From NCBI RefSeq assembly GCF_013423485.1, contig NZ_JABFFR010000011.1, positions 1 to 64,000 on the forward strand: 64,000 nucleotides of DNA. The letters run 5' to 3'. Each line of letters begins with the position of its first letter. Position 1 is the first letter of the stretch. Below are positions 1 to 6,451 of this stretch, piece by piece. Under the pieces are notes generated by a model, which was given only the letters and a program-made list of their open reading frames with translations, was not told the origin of the DNA and ran no database searches. A program made the translations under genes and the position numbers. The stretch is from Azospirillum oleiclasticum (lineage in GTDB: Bacteria; Pseudomonadota; Alphaproteobacteria; Azospirillales; Azospirillaceae).

Positions 1-100
1 CCCGCCCCCCATTTCGTGCTCCCCGAAGGGAACGTGTTAACGGCTGGACCGGAGTAGCCCAGCCGCAACACAACATCATTGCTACTGGCGCGGACCATTT
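1..100 (-). ncRNA. Natural single-guide-like RNA (shortened repeat joined to shortened anti-repeat), 3' end beyond window
   Basis: Read on the minus strand, positions 69 to 1 give GTTGCGGCTGG (the first 11 nt of the CRISPR repeat), an 11-nt loop (58-48), then CCAGCCGTTAAC (anti-repeat end), the GTTCCC-TTCG-GGGAGC nexus hairpin (33-18) and the start of the GC-rich terminator stem. From 50 to 1 it matches the tracrRNA at 577-528 with one difference (34 versus 561). The repeat and anti-repeat parts pair with each other (GUU:AAC, bulge, CGGCUGG:CCAGCCG), so crRNA-like and tracr-like parts are on one strand, as in a linked guide. Sequence right of 69 would be the guide, ending AATGATGTTGT. The RNA start is uncertain; no strong promoter is seen, and the weak candidate TAGATA (141-136) would give a longer leader. 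Compare S. pyogenes tracr-L and Francisella scaRNA. Confidence 0.72.
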
Positions 101-200
101 CCGAACGTCAGTCAGCTCGGGTTGAACGTAACGTTTATCTACATTGCCTAGCCTAAGCACCGCGATGCCAGATATCTAACACGCTTCGGCTCAGAAAAAA

Positions 201-219
201 AATGATGTTGTGCACCCAG
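201..219 (+). promoter_or_regulatory. Candidate target site of the natural single guide (11-nt seed match)
   Basis: AATGATGTTGT at 201-211 is identical to the last 11 guide nucleotides of the single-guide-like RNA (reverse complement of 70-80). Beyond 11 nt the match stops. The 3' flank on this strand, where a Cas9 PAM would lie, is GCACCCAG (212-219). The site is 15 nt upstream of the -35 of the promoter for the 24-codon ORF. Partial complementarity of this length permits Cas9 binding without cleavage in the S. pyogenes tracr-L system. The PAM of this Cas9 is not known to me, so the call rests on the match and its position. Confidence 0.55.
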
Positions 220-226
220 ATTCGTA

Positions 227-254
227 TTGACCCTGCCGACTGATATGATACACG
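227..254 (+). promoter_or_regulatory. Promoter for the 24-codon hydrophobic ORF
   Basis: TTGACC (227-232) is followed after 16 nt by TACACG (249-254), preceded by the extended -10 dinucleotide TG (246-247). The tracrRNA promoter uses the same TTGACC-N16 layout. Transcription would start near 261, placing the hairpin at 264-296 at the very 5' end of the transcript. An alternative -10, TATGAT (244-249), lacks a well-spaced -35. Confidence 0.45.
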
Positions 255-263
255 ACATGAGAT

Positions 264-296
264 GTATGGTAGGGCGTTGCTCGCGCCCCACCATAC
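264..296 (+). repeat. Inverted repeat: 5' leader hairpin of the small ORF
   Basis: GTATGGTAGGGCG (264-276) pairs with CGCCCCACCATAC (284-296) across a 7-nt loop, with a single A/C mismatch. It ends 6 nt before the AGGAGG ribosome binding site of the 24-codon ORF. Stable 5' hairpins are common on small toxin mRNAs, where they protect the end or control ribosome access; that role is inferred here. Confidence 0.6.
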
Positions 297-313
297 ACAC
301 AGAGGAGGCAGGC

Positions 314-388
314 ATGATCTCGCAACTGGTGATCCTGCTGATCCTCGCCCTGAGCGTGATCAAGCGGCTGCTCGATCTCCTCGGGTAG
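314..388 (+). CDS. Small hydrophobic peptide, possible TisB-like membrane toxin (24 aa)
   Basis: ATG at 314 opens a 24-codon frame ending at TAG 386-388. A full AGGAGG (303-308) lies 5 nt upstream, so translation is likely to be strong. The peptide starts MISQLVILLIL, continues with mostly Leu/Ile/Val/Ala, has Lys-Arg at residues 17-18 and ends LLDLLG: one short, slightly amphipathic membrane helix. Size and composition resemble type I toxins such as TisB, though no homology can be shown for so short a peptide. It lies between the single-guide-like RNA and the tracrRNA, has its own promoter and sits next to the guide's seed match, suggesting Cas9-dependent repression. Downstream (about 396-426) is a G-rich/C-rich imperfect hairpin without a T run; 431-508 shows nothing further. 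A leader peptide with no toxic role is the main alternative. Confidence 0.55.
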   Translation: MISQLVILLILALSVIKRLLDLLG

Positions 389-508
389 GATGCAGGCGGA
401 GGGGGAGGGGTAGCGACCCTCCTCCGACGCCATCACTGGATGATAGGCCATCGCGCTCGCCGCGTGCAATGCCTTCGCAAACCGGGGGCCGGATTGCGGA
501 TCAAATGG

Positions 509-535
509 AAAAAGGGGCGGACCGTGGCCCGCCCC
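509..535 (-). terminator. Rho-independent terminator of tracrRNA
   Basis: On the minus strand, GGGGCGG (535-529), an 8-nt loop and CCGCCCC (520-514) are followed by TTTTT (513-509). In Cas9 systems this terminal hairpin also contacts the protein. Confidence 0.9.
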
Positions 536-577
536 CCATTTCGTGCTCCCCGAAGGGAACATGTTAACGGCTGGACC
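528..577. repeat. 50-bp direct repeat (second copy at 1-50)
   Basis: Positions 528-577 repeat 1-50 with one base change (561 A versus 34 G). The shared block covers the anti-repeat end, the nexus hairpin and the beginning of the terminator stem, so the two RNAs share a Cas9-binding scaffold and differ only in their 5' parts. A duplicated tracrRNA gene followed by collapse of the repeat/anti-repeat region would explain this. Confidence 0.9.
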
Positions 578-609
578 CCCGATCCCCATCGAATTTCCAA
601 CCTTGAGGC

Positions 610-637
610 ATCATAGCCCGTCTGATCCTGCGGTCAA
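610..637 (-). promoter_or_regulatory. tracrRNA promoter
   Basis: Read on the minus strand: TTGACC (637-632), 16-nt spacer, TATGAT (615-610). The predicted start is near 603, about 12 nt before the anti-repeat. Confidence 0.7.
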
Positions 638-643
638 GGGTTG

Positions 644-672
644 TGTTATGATTTTGGCGGCGCCAAGGCGCC
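644..672 (+). promoter_or_regulatory. Probable cas operon promoter (extended -10) and leader hairpin
   Basis: TGTTATGAT at 644-652 is an extended -10 with a near-consensus hexamer (647-652). Its upstream region overlaps the divergent tracrRNA -35. GGCGCC-AA-GGCGCC (659-672) forms an inverted repeat at the expected transcript start. No good -35 is visible at 16-18 nt. Confidence 0.45.
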
Positions 673-720
673 GACCTGCAATTCGATTCAAACAACAAAT
701 GCGATTGTCGGAGGCCCACA

Positions 721-3700
721 GTGCAGCCATACCGGTTGTCCATCGATCTCGGCACCAATTCCATCGGATGGTGCGCGCTCAATCTCGGTCATGACGGGCC
801 TGATCATGCTGGGTCGCCGCGGGAGATCCGGGCGCTCGGGTCGCGCATCTTCTCCGACGGGCGGGACCCGCAGGACAAGTCCTCGCTGGCGGTGGCCCGC
901 CGGGTGGCGCGGCAGATGCGGCGCCGGCGCGACCGCTATCTGGTGCGCCGCGCCCGGCTGATGAAGGCGCTGGTGCGGTTCGGGCTGATGCCGGCCGCGC
1001 CGGGGGAGCGCAAGGCGCTGGAGGTCGGGACGGATCCTTACGACTTGCGCGAACGCGGTCTGCGGGAGCGGCTGGAGCCGTTCGAGATCGGGCGCGCGCT
1101 GTTCCACCTGAACCAGCGCCGCGGCTTCAAGCCGGTCCGCACGGCGACGCGGAAGGACGAGGAGGCGGGCAAGGTCAAGGCCGCCGTGGAGAAGCTGGAC
1201 GAGGCCATGCGGGCCGCCGCGACGCCGACGCTGGGCGCGTGGTTCGCATGGCGCCGGAAACGCGGTGAGACGATCCGCGCCCGCCTGACGGGAAAGGGCA
1301 AGGACGCGGGCTATCCCTTCTACCCCGCGCGCCGGATGCTGGAGGAGGAGTTCGCGGCGCTGTGGTCGGCCCAGGCGCCGCACCACCCGGCCCTGCTGAC
1401 CGACGCCGCCCGGCAGGCCCTACACGACCGCATCTTCCACCAGCGTCCGCTGAAACCGGTGCCGGTGGGCAAATGCACCTTGTACCCGGAGGACGAGCGC
1501 GCCCCCCGCGCGCTGCCGTCGGTGCAGCGGCTGCGGCTGCTTCAGGAACTCGCCAACCTGCGGATCACCGCGCTCGACCTGTCCGAACGCCCGCTGACCA
1601 TGGCCGAGCGCGACCGGGTGGTCGCCACCGTGCTGGGGCGGACGGCCAAGCCGGCCCGCAAGCCCGGCCGGATCCTGGACGCGCTGTCGTTCGACAAGCT
1701 GCGCGCCCTGCTCGACCAGCCGCCGGGCACGCGCTTCTCCCTGGAATCGGACAAGCGCCCGAAGCTGCTGGGGGATGAGACCGGGGCGCGGATCGCGGCC
1801 GTGTGGGGGCCCGGCTGGGGGCGGTTGCCGCTGGCCGAGCAGGACGCCGTGGTCGAGCTGCTGCTGGATGAACCCGATCCGACGGCGGCCATCGACGCGC
1901 TGACCGGACGCTGGGGGCTCGACGCCGCGGCGGCACGGACCCTGGCGGAGGACACCACCCTGCCGGATTACCACGCCGCCTATGGCCGCCGTGCCGTGGC
2001 GGAGCTGCTGCCGGTCATGGAGGCGGAAAGCCGGATGGACGCCGGCGGCCGCGTCCGTCCCATCCGCCTGGACGAGGCGGTGAAGGCGCTGCGCGGGGGT
2101 AAGGACCATTCCGACTTCTCCTCCGACGAGGCGCTGCTCGACCGGCTCCCCTATTACGGCCGGGTTCTGGAACGCCATGTCGCCTTCGGAACCGGCGATC
2201 CGAACGATCCGGAGGAGAGGCGCGTCGGCCGGCTCGCCAACCCGACGGTCCACATCGCGCTCAACCAGCTCCGCCATCTGGTGAACGCCGTGCTGGAGCG
2301 GTACGGGCGGCCGAAGGACATCGTCATCGAGCTGGCCCGCGACCTGAAACAGTCGGCCCTCGACCGCCGCCGGGAGGAGAAGCGGCAGGCCGACAACCAG
2401 CGCCGCAACGAGGAGCGCAAGCGGCGCATCCAGGAGGTCGGCGAACGCCCGACCCCCCGCAACCTGCTGAAGATGCGCCTGTGGGAGGAGCAGGTGCAGA
2501 ACGGCGTGCATTTCTGCCCCTACACCGGCCAGACCATCGGGATCCGCCTGCTGCTGTCCCATGCGGTGGACATCGACCACATCCTGCCCTTCTCGGTCAG
2601 CCTGGACGACAGCGCCGGCAACAAGCTGGTCTGCCTGCGCGAGGCGAACCGGGTGAAGCGGAACCAGACGCCGTGGGACGCCTTCCACACCGATGACCAC
2701 GTGAGCCGCGGCATCCTGCCATGGGCGGAGATCCTGGCCCGCGCCGAGTCGCTGCCCAGGAACAAGCGGTGGCGCTTCGCCGGGGACGCGCTGGAGAAGC
2801 TCCGGCAGGACGGCGGCTTCCTGGCCCGCCACCTGAACGACACCCGCCACCTGTCACGGCTGGCGCACGAGTATCTGAGGCGGATCTGCGACGATGTGCG
2901 GGTGTCGCCGGGCCGCCTGACGGCGCTGCTGCGCCGGCGCTGGGGCGTGGATCCGATCCTCGACCCCGACCGTCCGCCGCCGGACGAAGGGGGTGACGCC
3001 CCCGCCCGCAAGAACCGGCAGGACCATCGCCACCACGCGCTGGACGCCGTGGTGATCGGCTGCATCGACCAGGGCATGGTGCAACGGGTGCAAACCGAGG
3101 CGGCCAGGGCCGAGCGGGACTCCGACGCGCAGGCGGAGGGCATCAGCCGTGTGCTGAAGGAGTTCGCGGATCCTTGGCCCGGTTTCCGCAAAGAGCTGAA
3201 AGCCCGTGCCGCCACCATCACCGTGTCCCACCGCCCGGAGCACGGCGTCACCGGCGCGCTCCACAAGGAGACCGCCTACGGCCCCGTGGCTCCGGCGGAG
3301 GACGGCTGCAACCTCGTCGCCCGCAAACCCATCCTCGGTCTGACCAAAGGGGACGTGGAGGGCGTGCGCGACGTCCGGCTGCGCCGCTACCTGCTGGATC
3401 GGATCGAGCTGCGCAAACGCGACGCCAACGATTTCGCGGGCCAGCTCGCGAAGGCGGTGGAGGACGCCGCGGCGCACCCGCACTGGGCCGGCCTCCGCCG
3501 CGTGCGGATCCTGAAGAAGGAATCGAGCCCGATCCCGATCGCCCACGGCAACGGCCGGTTCCTGAAGCTGGTGCTGGCCGGCGACGTGCATCACCTGGAC
3601 ATCATGCTGCGCGCCGACGGCCGGCGCTGGGTGCCGCGCTGGGCGACCCTGTTCGACACGCACCGCACCCGCACCCCCGACGGCCGCGCGGCACCGCCGG

Positions 3701-4008
3701 CACCGGCGGCGGGCGAGCGGTTCGTCATGCGGCTGCACAAGGGCGACTGTCTGAAGCTCGATCACCAGGGGCGATCACGGATCATGCAGGTGATCATCCT
3801 CGAGCCCTCGACCAACAGCGTGGTGCTGATCGAGCCGCATCAGGCGAAGAACGACCGCTCGCTCCACGTGAAGGTGTCGTGCGATCAGCTCCGGGCGCGG
3901 GGTGCGCGGCGGGTGACGGTCGATCTCCTGGGCCGCGTCCGGGTCCATGCGCACGGCGCCCCCGTCGGCATCGGACCGGCCAGCCGTGGCCGGGAGGGTG
4001 ATCCATGA
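721..4008 (+). CDS. cas9: CRISPR-associated endonuclease Cas9, type II-C
   Basis: RNA-guided double-strand DNA endonuclease of 1095 aa, within the usual type II-C size. RuvC-I starts at the N-terminus (SIDLGTNSIGW, D9). An Arg-rich bridge helix follows at about residues 60-85. RuvC-II has IVIELARDL with E537, the HNH domain has DIDHILP (617-623; H620) and N643, and RuvC-III has HHALDAV with H772 and D775. All catalytic residues are present, so the nuclease should be active. The start is GTG at 721 with GGAGG at 710-714; the RuvC-I motif is only eight residues away, which fixes it. The stop overlaps the cas1 start (ATGA). It should use the tracrRNA at 509-603 and, by inference, the single-guide-like RNA at 1-100. 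Confidence 0.98.
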   Translation: MQPYRLSIDLGTNSIGWCALNLGHDGPDHAGSPREIRALGSRIFSDGRDPQDKSSLAVARRVARQMRRRRDRYLVRRARLMKALVRFGLMPAAPGERKALEVGTDPYDLRERGLRERLEPFEIGRALFHLNQRRGFKPVRTATRKDEEAGKVKAAVEKLDEAMRAAATPTLGAWFAWRRKRGETIRARLTGKGKDAGYPFYPARRMLEEEFAALWSAQAPHHPALLTDAARQALHDRIFHQRPLKPVPVGKCTLYPEDERAPRALPSVQRLRLLQELANLRITALDLSERPLTMAERDRVVATVLGRTAKPARKPGRILDALSFDKLRALLDQPPGTRFSLESDKRPKLLGDETGARIAAVWGPGWGRLPLAEQDAVVELLLDEPDPTAAIDALTGRWGLDAAAARTLAEDTTLPDYHAAYGRRAVAELLPVMEAESRMDAGGRVRPIRLDEAVKALRGGKDHSDFSSDEALLDRLPYYGRVLERHVAFGTGDPNDPEERRVGRLANPTVHIALNQLRHLVNAVLERYGRPKDIVIELARDLKQSALDRRREEKRQADNQRRNEERKRRIQEVGERPTPRNLLKMRLWEEQVQNGVHFCPYTGQTIGIRLLLSHAVDIDHILPFSVSLDDSAGNKLVCLREANRVKRNQTPWDAFHTDDHVSRGILPWAEILARAESLPRNKRWRFAGDALEKLRQDGGFLARHLNDTRHLSRLAHEYLRRICDDVRVSPGRLTALLRRRWGVDPILDPDRPPPDEGGDAPARKNRQDHRHHALDAVVIGCIDQGMVQRVQTEAARAERDSDAQAEGISRVLKEFADPWPGFRKELKARAATITVSHRPEHGVTGALHKETAYGPVAPAEDGCNLVARKPILGLTKGDVEGVRDVRLRRYLLDRIELRKRDANDFAGQLAKAVEDAAAHPHWAGLRRVRILKKESSPIPIAHGNGRFLKLVLAGDVHHLDIMLRADGRRWVPRWATLFDTHRTRTPDGRAAPPAPAAGERFVMRLHKGDCLKLDHQGRSRIMQVIILEPSTNSVVLIEPHQAKNDRSLHVKVSCDQLRARGARRVTVDLLGRVRVHAHGAPVGIGPASRGREGDP

Positions 4009-4949
4009 CCGGCCGGGTGGTGGAGATCGCCGAGGACGGCCGCCATCTGTCGCTGTCCCGCGGCTTCCTCGTGGTGTCGGCCGAGGGCCGCGAGATCGGT
4101 CGCGTGCCGCTGGACGACATCGCGGTGGTGATGGCGAACGCGCACGGCCTGACCTATTCGAACAACCTGCTGGTCGCGCTGTGCGAGCGCGGGGCGGTGA
4201 TGGTGCTGTGCGGCTCCAACCATGTCCCGGCGGCCTTCCTGTGGCCCGTCGATTCGCACCATGTGCAGGCGAGGCGGATGCGCGCACAGGTGGAGGCTCC
4301 CGCACCCCTCGCCAAGCGGCTCTGGCAGGCGTGCGTCCGCGCCAAGATCCGGCAGCAGGCGGCGGCGCTGGACTCGCGCGGCCTGCCCGGCGGCGGCCTG
4401 CTGGAGATGGCGCGCCGCGTGCGGTCCGGCGACCCCGACAATCTGGAGGCCCAGGCGGCGCGGCGTTACTGGCCCGCCCTGTTCGGTGCGGAATTCCGGC
4501 GCGACCAGGATGCCGGTGGAGCCAACGCCATGCTGAACTACGGCTACGCCATCCTGCGCTCGGCGACCGCCCGCGCCGTGACGGCGGCGGGGCTGCACCC
4601 GTCCATCGGGCTGCACCACAGCAACCGCGGCAACCCCCTGTGCCTCGTGGACGACCTAATGGAGCCGTTCCGGCCGCTGATCGATCTGGCCGTGCTGCGG
4701 CTGCTGGAGGCCGGCCACACCGGAGTGACGCGCGAGGTGAAGCGGTTCCTGGCGCTGGTCCCGTCCCTGGACATGCTCACCGCCCAGGGAACGACGCCCA
4801 TCGGCACGGTGCTGATCCGCCTCGCCGGATCGCTGGCGCGCGTGCTGGAGGAAGGGAAGGGCGATCTCGATCTTCCCGCGCTGGACCGGCCGTGGGCGCC
4901 CATGCCCCTGGAATGGCCACCCCCGGCGCCGGACGACCGGGCATGCTGA
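4005..4949 (+). CDS. cas1: Type II CRISPR-associated endonuclease Cas1
   Basis: Integrase subunit of the spacer-acquisition complex, 314 aa. It begins MTGRVVEIAEDGRHLSLSRG and shows the Cas1 landmarks LNYGYAIL (beta-sheet to helical domain), GLHPSIGLHH with the metal-binding His, and LVDDLMEPFRPLID with the acidic residues. The ATG at 4005 overlaps the cas9 stop, implying translational coupling. The type II-C gene set is cas9-cas1-cas2 with neither csn2 nor cas4, as found here. Confidence 0.97.
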   Translation: MTGRVVEIAEDGRHLSLSRGFLVVSAEGREIGRVPLDDIAVVMANAHGLTYSNNLLVALCERGAVMVLCGSNHVPAAFLWPVDSHHVQARRMRAQVEAPAPLAKRLWQACVRAKIRQQAAALDSRGLPGGGLLEMARRVRSGDPDNLEAQAARRYWPALFGAEFRRDQDAGGANAMLNYGYAILRSATARAVTAAGLHPSIGLHHSNRGNPLCLVDDLMEPFRPLIDLAVLRLLEAGHTGVTREVKRFLALVPSLDMLTAQGTTPIGTVLIRLAGSLARVLEEGKGDLDLPALDRPWAPMPLEWPPPAPDDRAC

Positions 4950-5269
4950 GCGGGTACCGGATGATGTGGATGATGGTGCTGTTCGACCTGCCGGTCCTCA
5001 CCAAGCCCGAGCGCAAGGCGGCGACCCGGTTCCGCCAGTTCCTGCTCGACCAGGGCTTCGAGATGTCGCAGTTTTCCGTCTATCTGCGGTTCTGCAGCGG
5101 CAAGGAGCAGGTCGAGACGCTGACCGGCCGAATCGGGAAGAATGTCCCCTCCACCGGAAAGGTCCACATCTTGTGTTTCACCGACCGCCAGTACGAAAAC
5201 ATGGTGTGCTTCGACGGCCGCGCCCGAGCCGCATCACGCAGGAATCCCGAGCAGTACGTCCTGTTTTAG
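4943..5269 (+). CDS. cas2: CRISPR-associated endoribonuclease Cas2
   Basis: Structural partner of Cas1 in spacer acquisition, 108 aa. The ferredoxin-like fold begins with MVLFDLP (Asp in the first beta strand), followed by an RFRQFLLDQGFEMSQFSVY helix-strand segment typical of type II Cas2. The ATG at 4943 overlaps the cas1 end by 7 nt; a later Met at residue 7 is possible. It is the last gene of the operon and the array begins 74 nt downstream. Confidence 0.95.
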   Translation: MLSGYRMMWMMVLFDLPVLTKPERKAATRFRQFLLDQGFEMSQFSVYLRFCSGKEQVETLTGRIGKNVPSTGKVHILCFTDRQYENMVCFDGRARAASRRNPEQYVLF

Positions 5270-5343
5270 CCATGTCGCGCCCGTTTCCACCACCCTGGAA
5301 TCCCGGAAAGCCGCTGAAAAATCAACGACTTGCCGGGACAGCC

Positions 5344-5643
5344 AGTGTAGCCGATGGGGATCGGGGGTCCAGCCGCAACGCCGCCGGGCCGGAGGCCGCG
5401 GTTTCGACCAGTGTAGCCGATGGGGATCGGGGGTCCAGCCGCAACGTCTCGGGAACGGGGCCGCCCTTCGTGCGTAGTGTAGCCGATGGGGATCGGGGGT
5501 CCAGCCGCAACCGTAGGCGGGGCTGCCTTGCATGGCCTGTCAGTGTAGCCGATGGGGATCGGGGGTCCAGCCGCAACCGTAGGCGGGGCTGCCTTGCATG
5601 GCCTGTCAGTGTAGCCGATGGGGATCGGGGGTCCAGCCGCAAC
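5344..5643 (-). CRISPR. Type II-C CRISPR array, 5 repeats of 36 bp and 4 spacers of 30 bp
   Basis: Repeats at 5344-5379, 5410-5445, 5476-5511, 5542-5577 and 5608-5643 are identical. On the + strand they start AGTGTAGCCGATGGGG and end GGTCCAGCCGCAAC. Anti-repeat pairing with the tracrRNA shows that crRNA is the minus strand, so each repeat begins GTTGCGGCTGG and ends GGCTACACT. That end resembles the -10 found at repeat ends of Neisseria-type II-C arrays (GCTACAAT), so transcription may start within each repeat. Spacers 3 (5512-5541) and 4 (5578-5607) are identical, leaving three unique spacers. I see no protospacer for them within this window. Confidence 0.98.
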
Positions 5644-5731
5644 GACGAAGGCCGCGGACCGTCCGGTACGGTTTCCGGGCGATCCGCCGCCGGCACCATC
5701 CCGCGCGCCCTCGATGCCGACACGCGTGCTT

Positions 5732-6448
5732 TCAGCCTGTTGCGGTTCGGCAGCGATCGACGACCGGGTCGTCGATCAGCACGCAGGTCCCGACCAGACC
5801 GTCCGTCCGGAAGAACCGGCCGGGGAGCACCGACCCGTCCATGGGGTGCCCGTGCGATCCGGAACGGACCGTGGTTCGGAAGCACCCGGCGGCGAGATCG
5901 ACCGCCGTCTCCAGATCCTGGAAATCCATCGGGGCCCGTGTGACGGCGTACTGGGCCTTGAAGGCCGCCTCCTTGGCGGAGAAGACCAGCGTCGTCAGCA
6001 GCGCGCGCTCGCCTTGCGGGTGGTCCTCCAGGCGGTGGCGCTCACGGGCGGTCATGAACATCGGCACCAGGCTGTCATCGATCCGCGGGTGATCCTCCAG
6101 ATCGATGCCGATGGCGATGCCGTCCGTCGCCCGGCACAGGGCGGCCGCGCACCACTGGCCGCAATGGGTGATGCTGCCCCGCAGACTGTCCGGCCATCGC
6201 GGCGCGCGGTCGGCCGCCATGGGCAGCACCAGCGCCGGCCGTCCCCACCGTCCCGCGGCGCGTCGCGCCAGCAGGCGCCCGGCGATGAACTCGCGCCGGC
6301 GCTTGGCGACCGCCTGCCGGATGGCCGGCCGTTCGTCGGGGTGGAGCTGGTCGGGCGACGGGTCCACCGCGTCCAGGCGGCAGGCCTCCACGACGACGCG
6401 GTCGTCCGCCCCGAAGGTCTCCAGGATCATGCGCAGCACGGGTTCCAC
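5732..6448 (-). CDS. entD: 4'-phosphopantetheinyl transferase, EntD type
   Basis: Transfers phosphopantetheine from CoA to the carrier domains of EntB and the NRPS. The 238-aa protein shows the EntD-family motifs: AGRLLARRA near residue 57, RWPDSLRGSITHC, the Mg-binding IGIDLED, and FSAKEAAFKAQY, the WxxKEA-like signature. It begins with GTG at 6448, directly after the esterase stop (6452), and ends the siderophore operon. The CRISPR array lies 88 nt downstream in the same transcriptional sense with no clear terminator between. Confidence 0.92.
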   Translation of the reverse strand: MEPVLRMILETFGADDRVVVEACRLDAVDPSPDQLHPDERPAIRQAVAKRRREFIAGRLLARRAAGRWGRPALVLPMAADRAPRWPDSLRGSITHCGQWCAAALCRATDGIAIGIDLEDHPRIDDSLVPMFMTARERHRLEDHPQGERALLTTLVFSAKEAAFKAQYAVTRAPMDFQDLETAVDLAAGCFRTTVRSGSHGHPMDGSVLPGRFFRTDGLVGTCVLIDDPVVDRCRTATG

Positions 6449-6451
6449 CGC

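Larger units (their letters stand above)
509..603 (-). ncRNA. tracrRNA
   Basis: Minus-strand RNA. Its anti-repeat (591-563) contains 24 consecutive nucleotides complementary to the crRNA repeat (591-568), then UU opposite a G (bulge), then AAC pairing with the repeat's initial GUU. Next come a short linker, a GUUCCC-UUCG-GGGAGC nexus hairpin (560-545), a linker, and a rho-independent terminator (535-509). This is the standard order for type II-C tracrRNAs. A good promoter lies at 637-610, giving an RNA of about 95 nt. It is transcribed divergently from cas9, with the two promoters interleaved. Confidence 0.93.

Noticed and set aside
1-50. A second ordinary tracrRNA copy
   Set aside because: The nexus matches, but the anti-repeat stops after CCAGCCGTTAAC and is replaced by a loop and a repeat-like stem, so it could not pair fully with crRNA as the 509-603 copy does.
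227-388. The 24-codon ORF as a leader peptide of cas9
   Set aside because: It ends more than 330 nt before cas9, with the antisense tracrRNA, its terminator and a separate cas9 -10 in between. Not excluded, but less likely.
4005-5343. A csn2 or cas4 gene making this type II-A or II-B
   Set aside because: Only cas1 and cas2 follow cas9 before the array; no further frame with coding character is present.
5644-5731. A rho-independent terminator between entD and the array
   Set aside because: Short GC inverted repeats are present but no T run follows on the minus strand.
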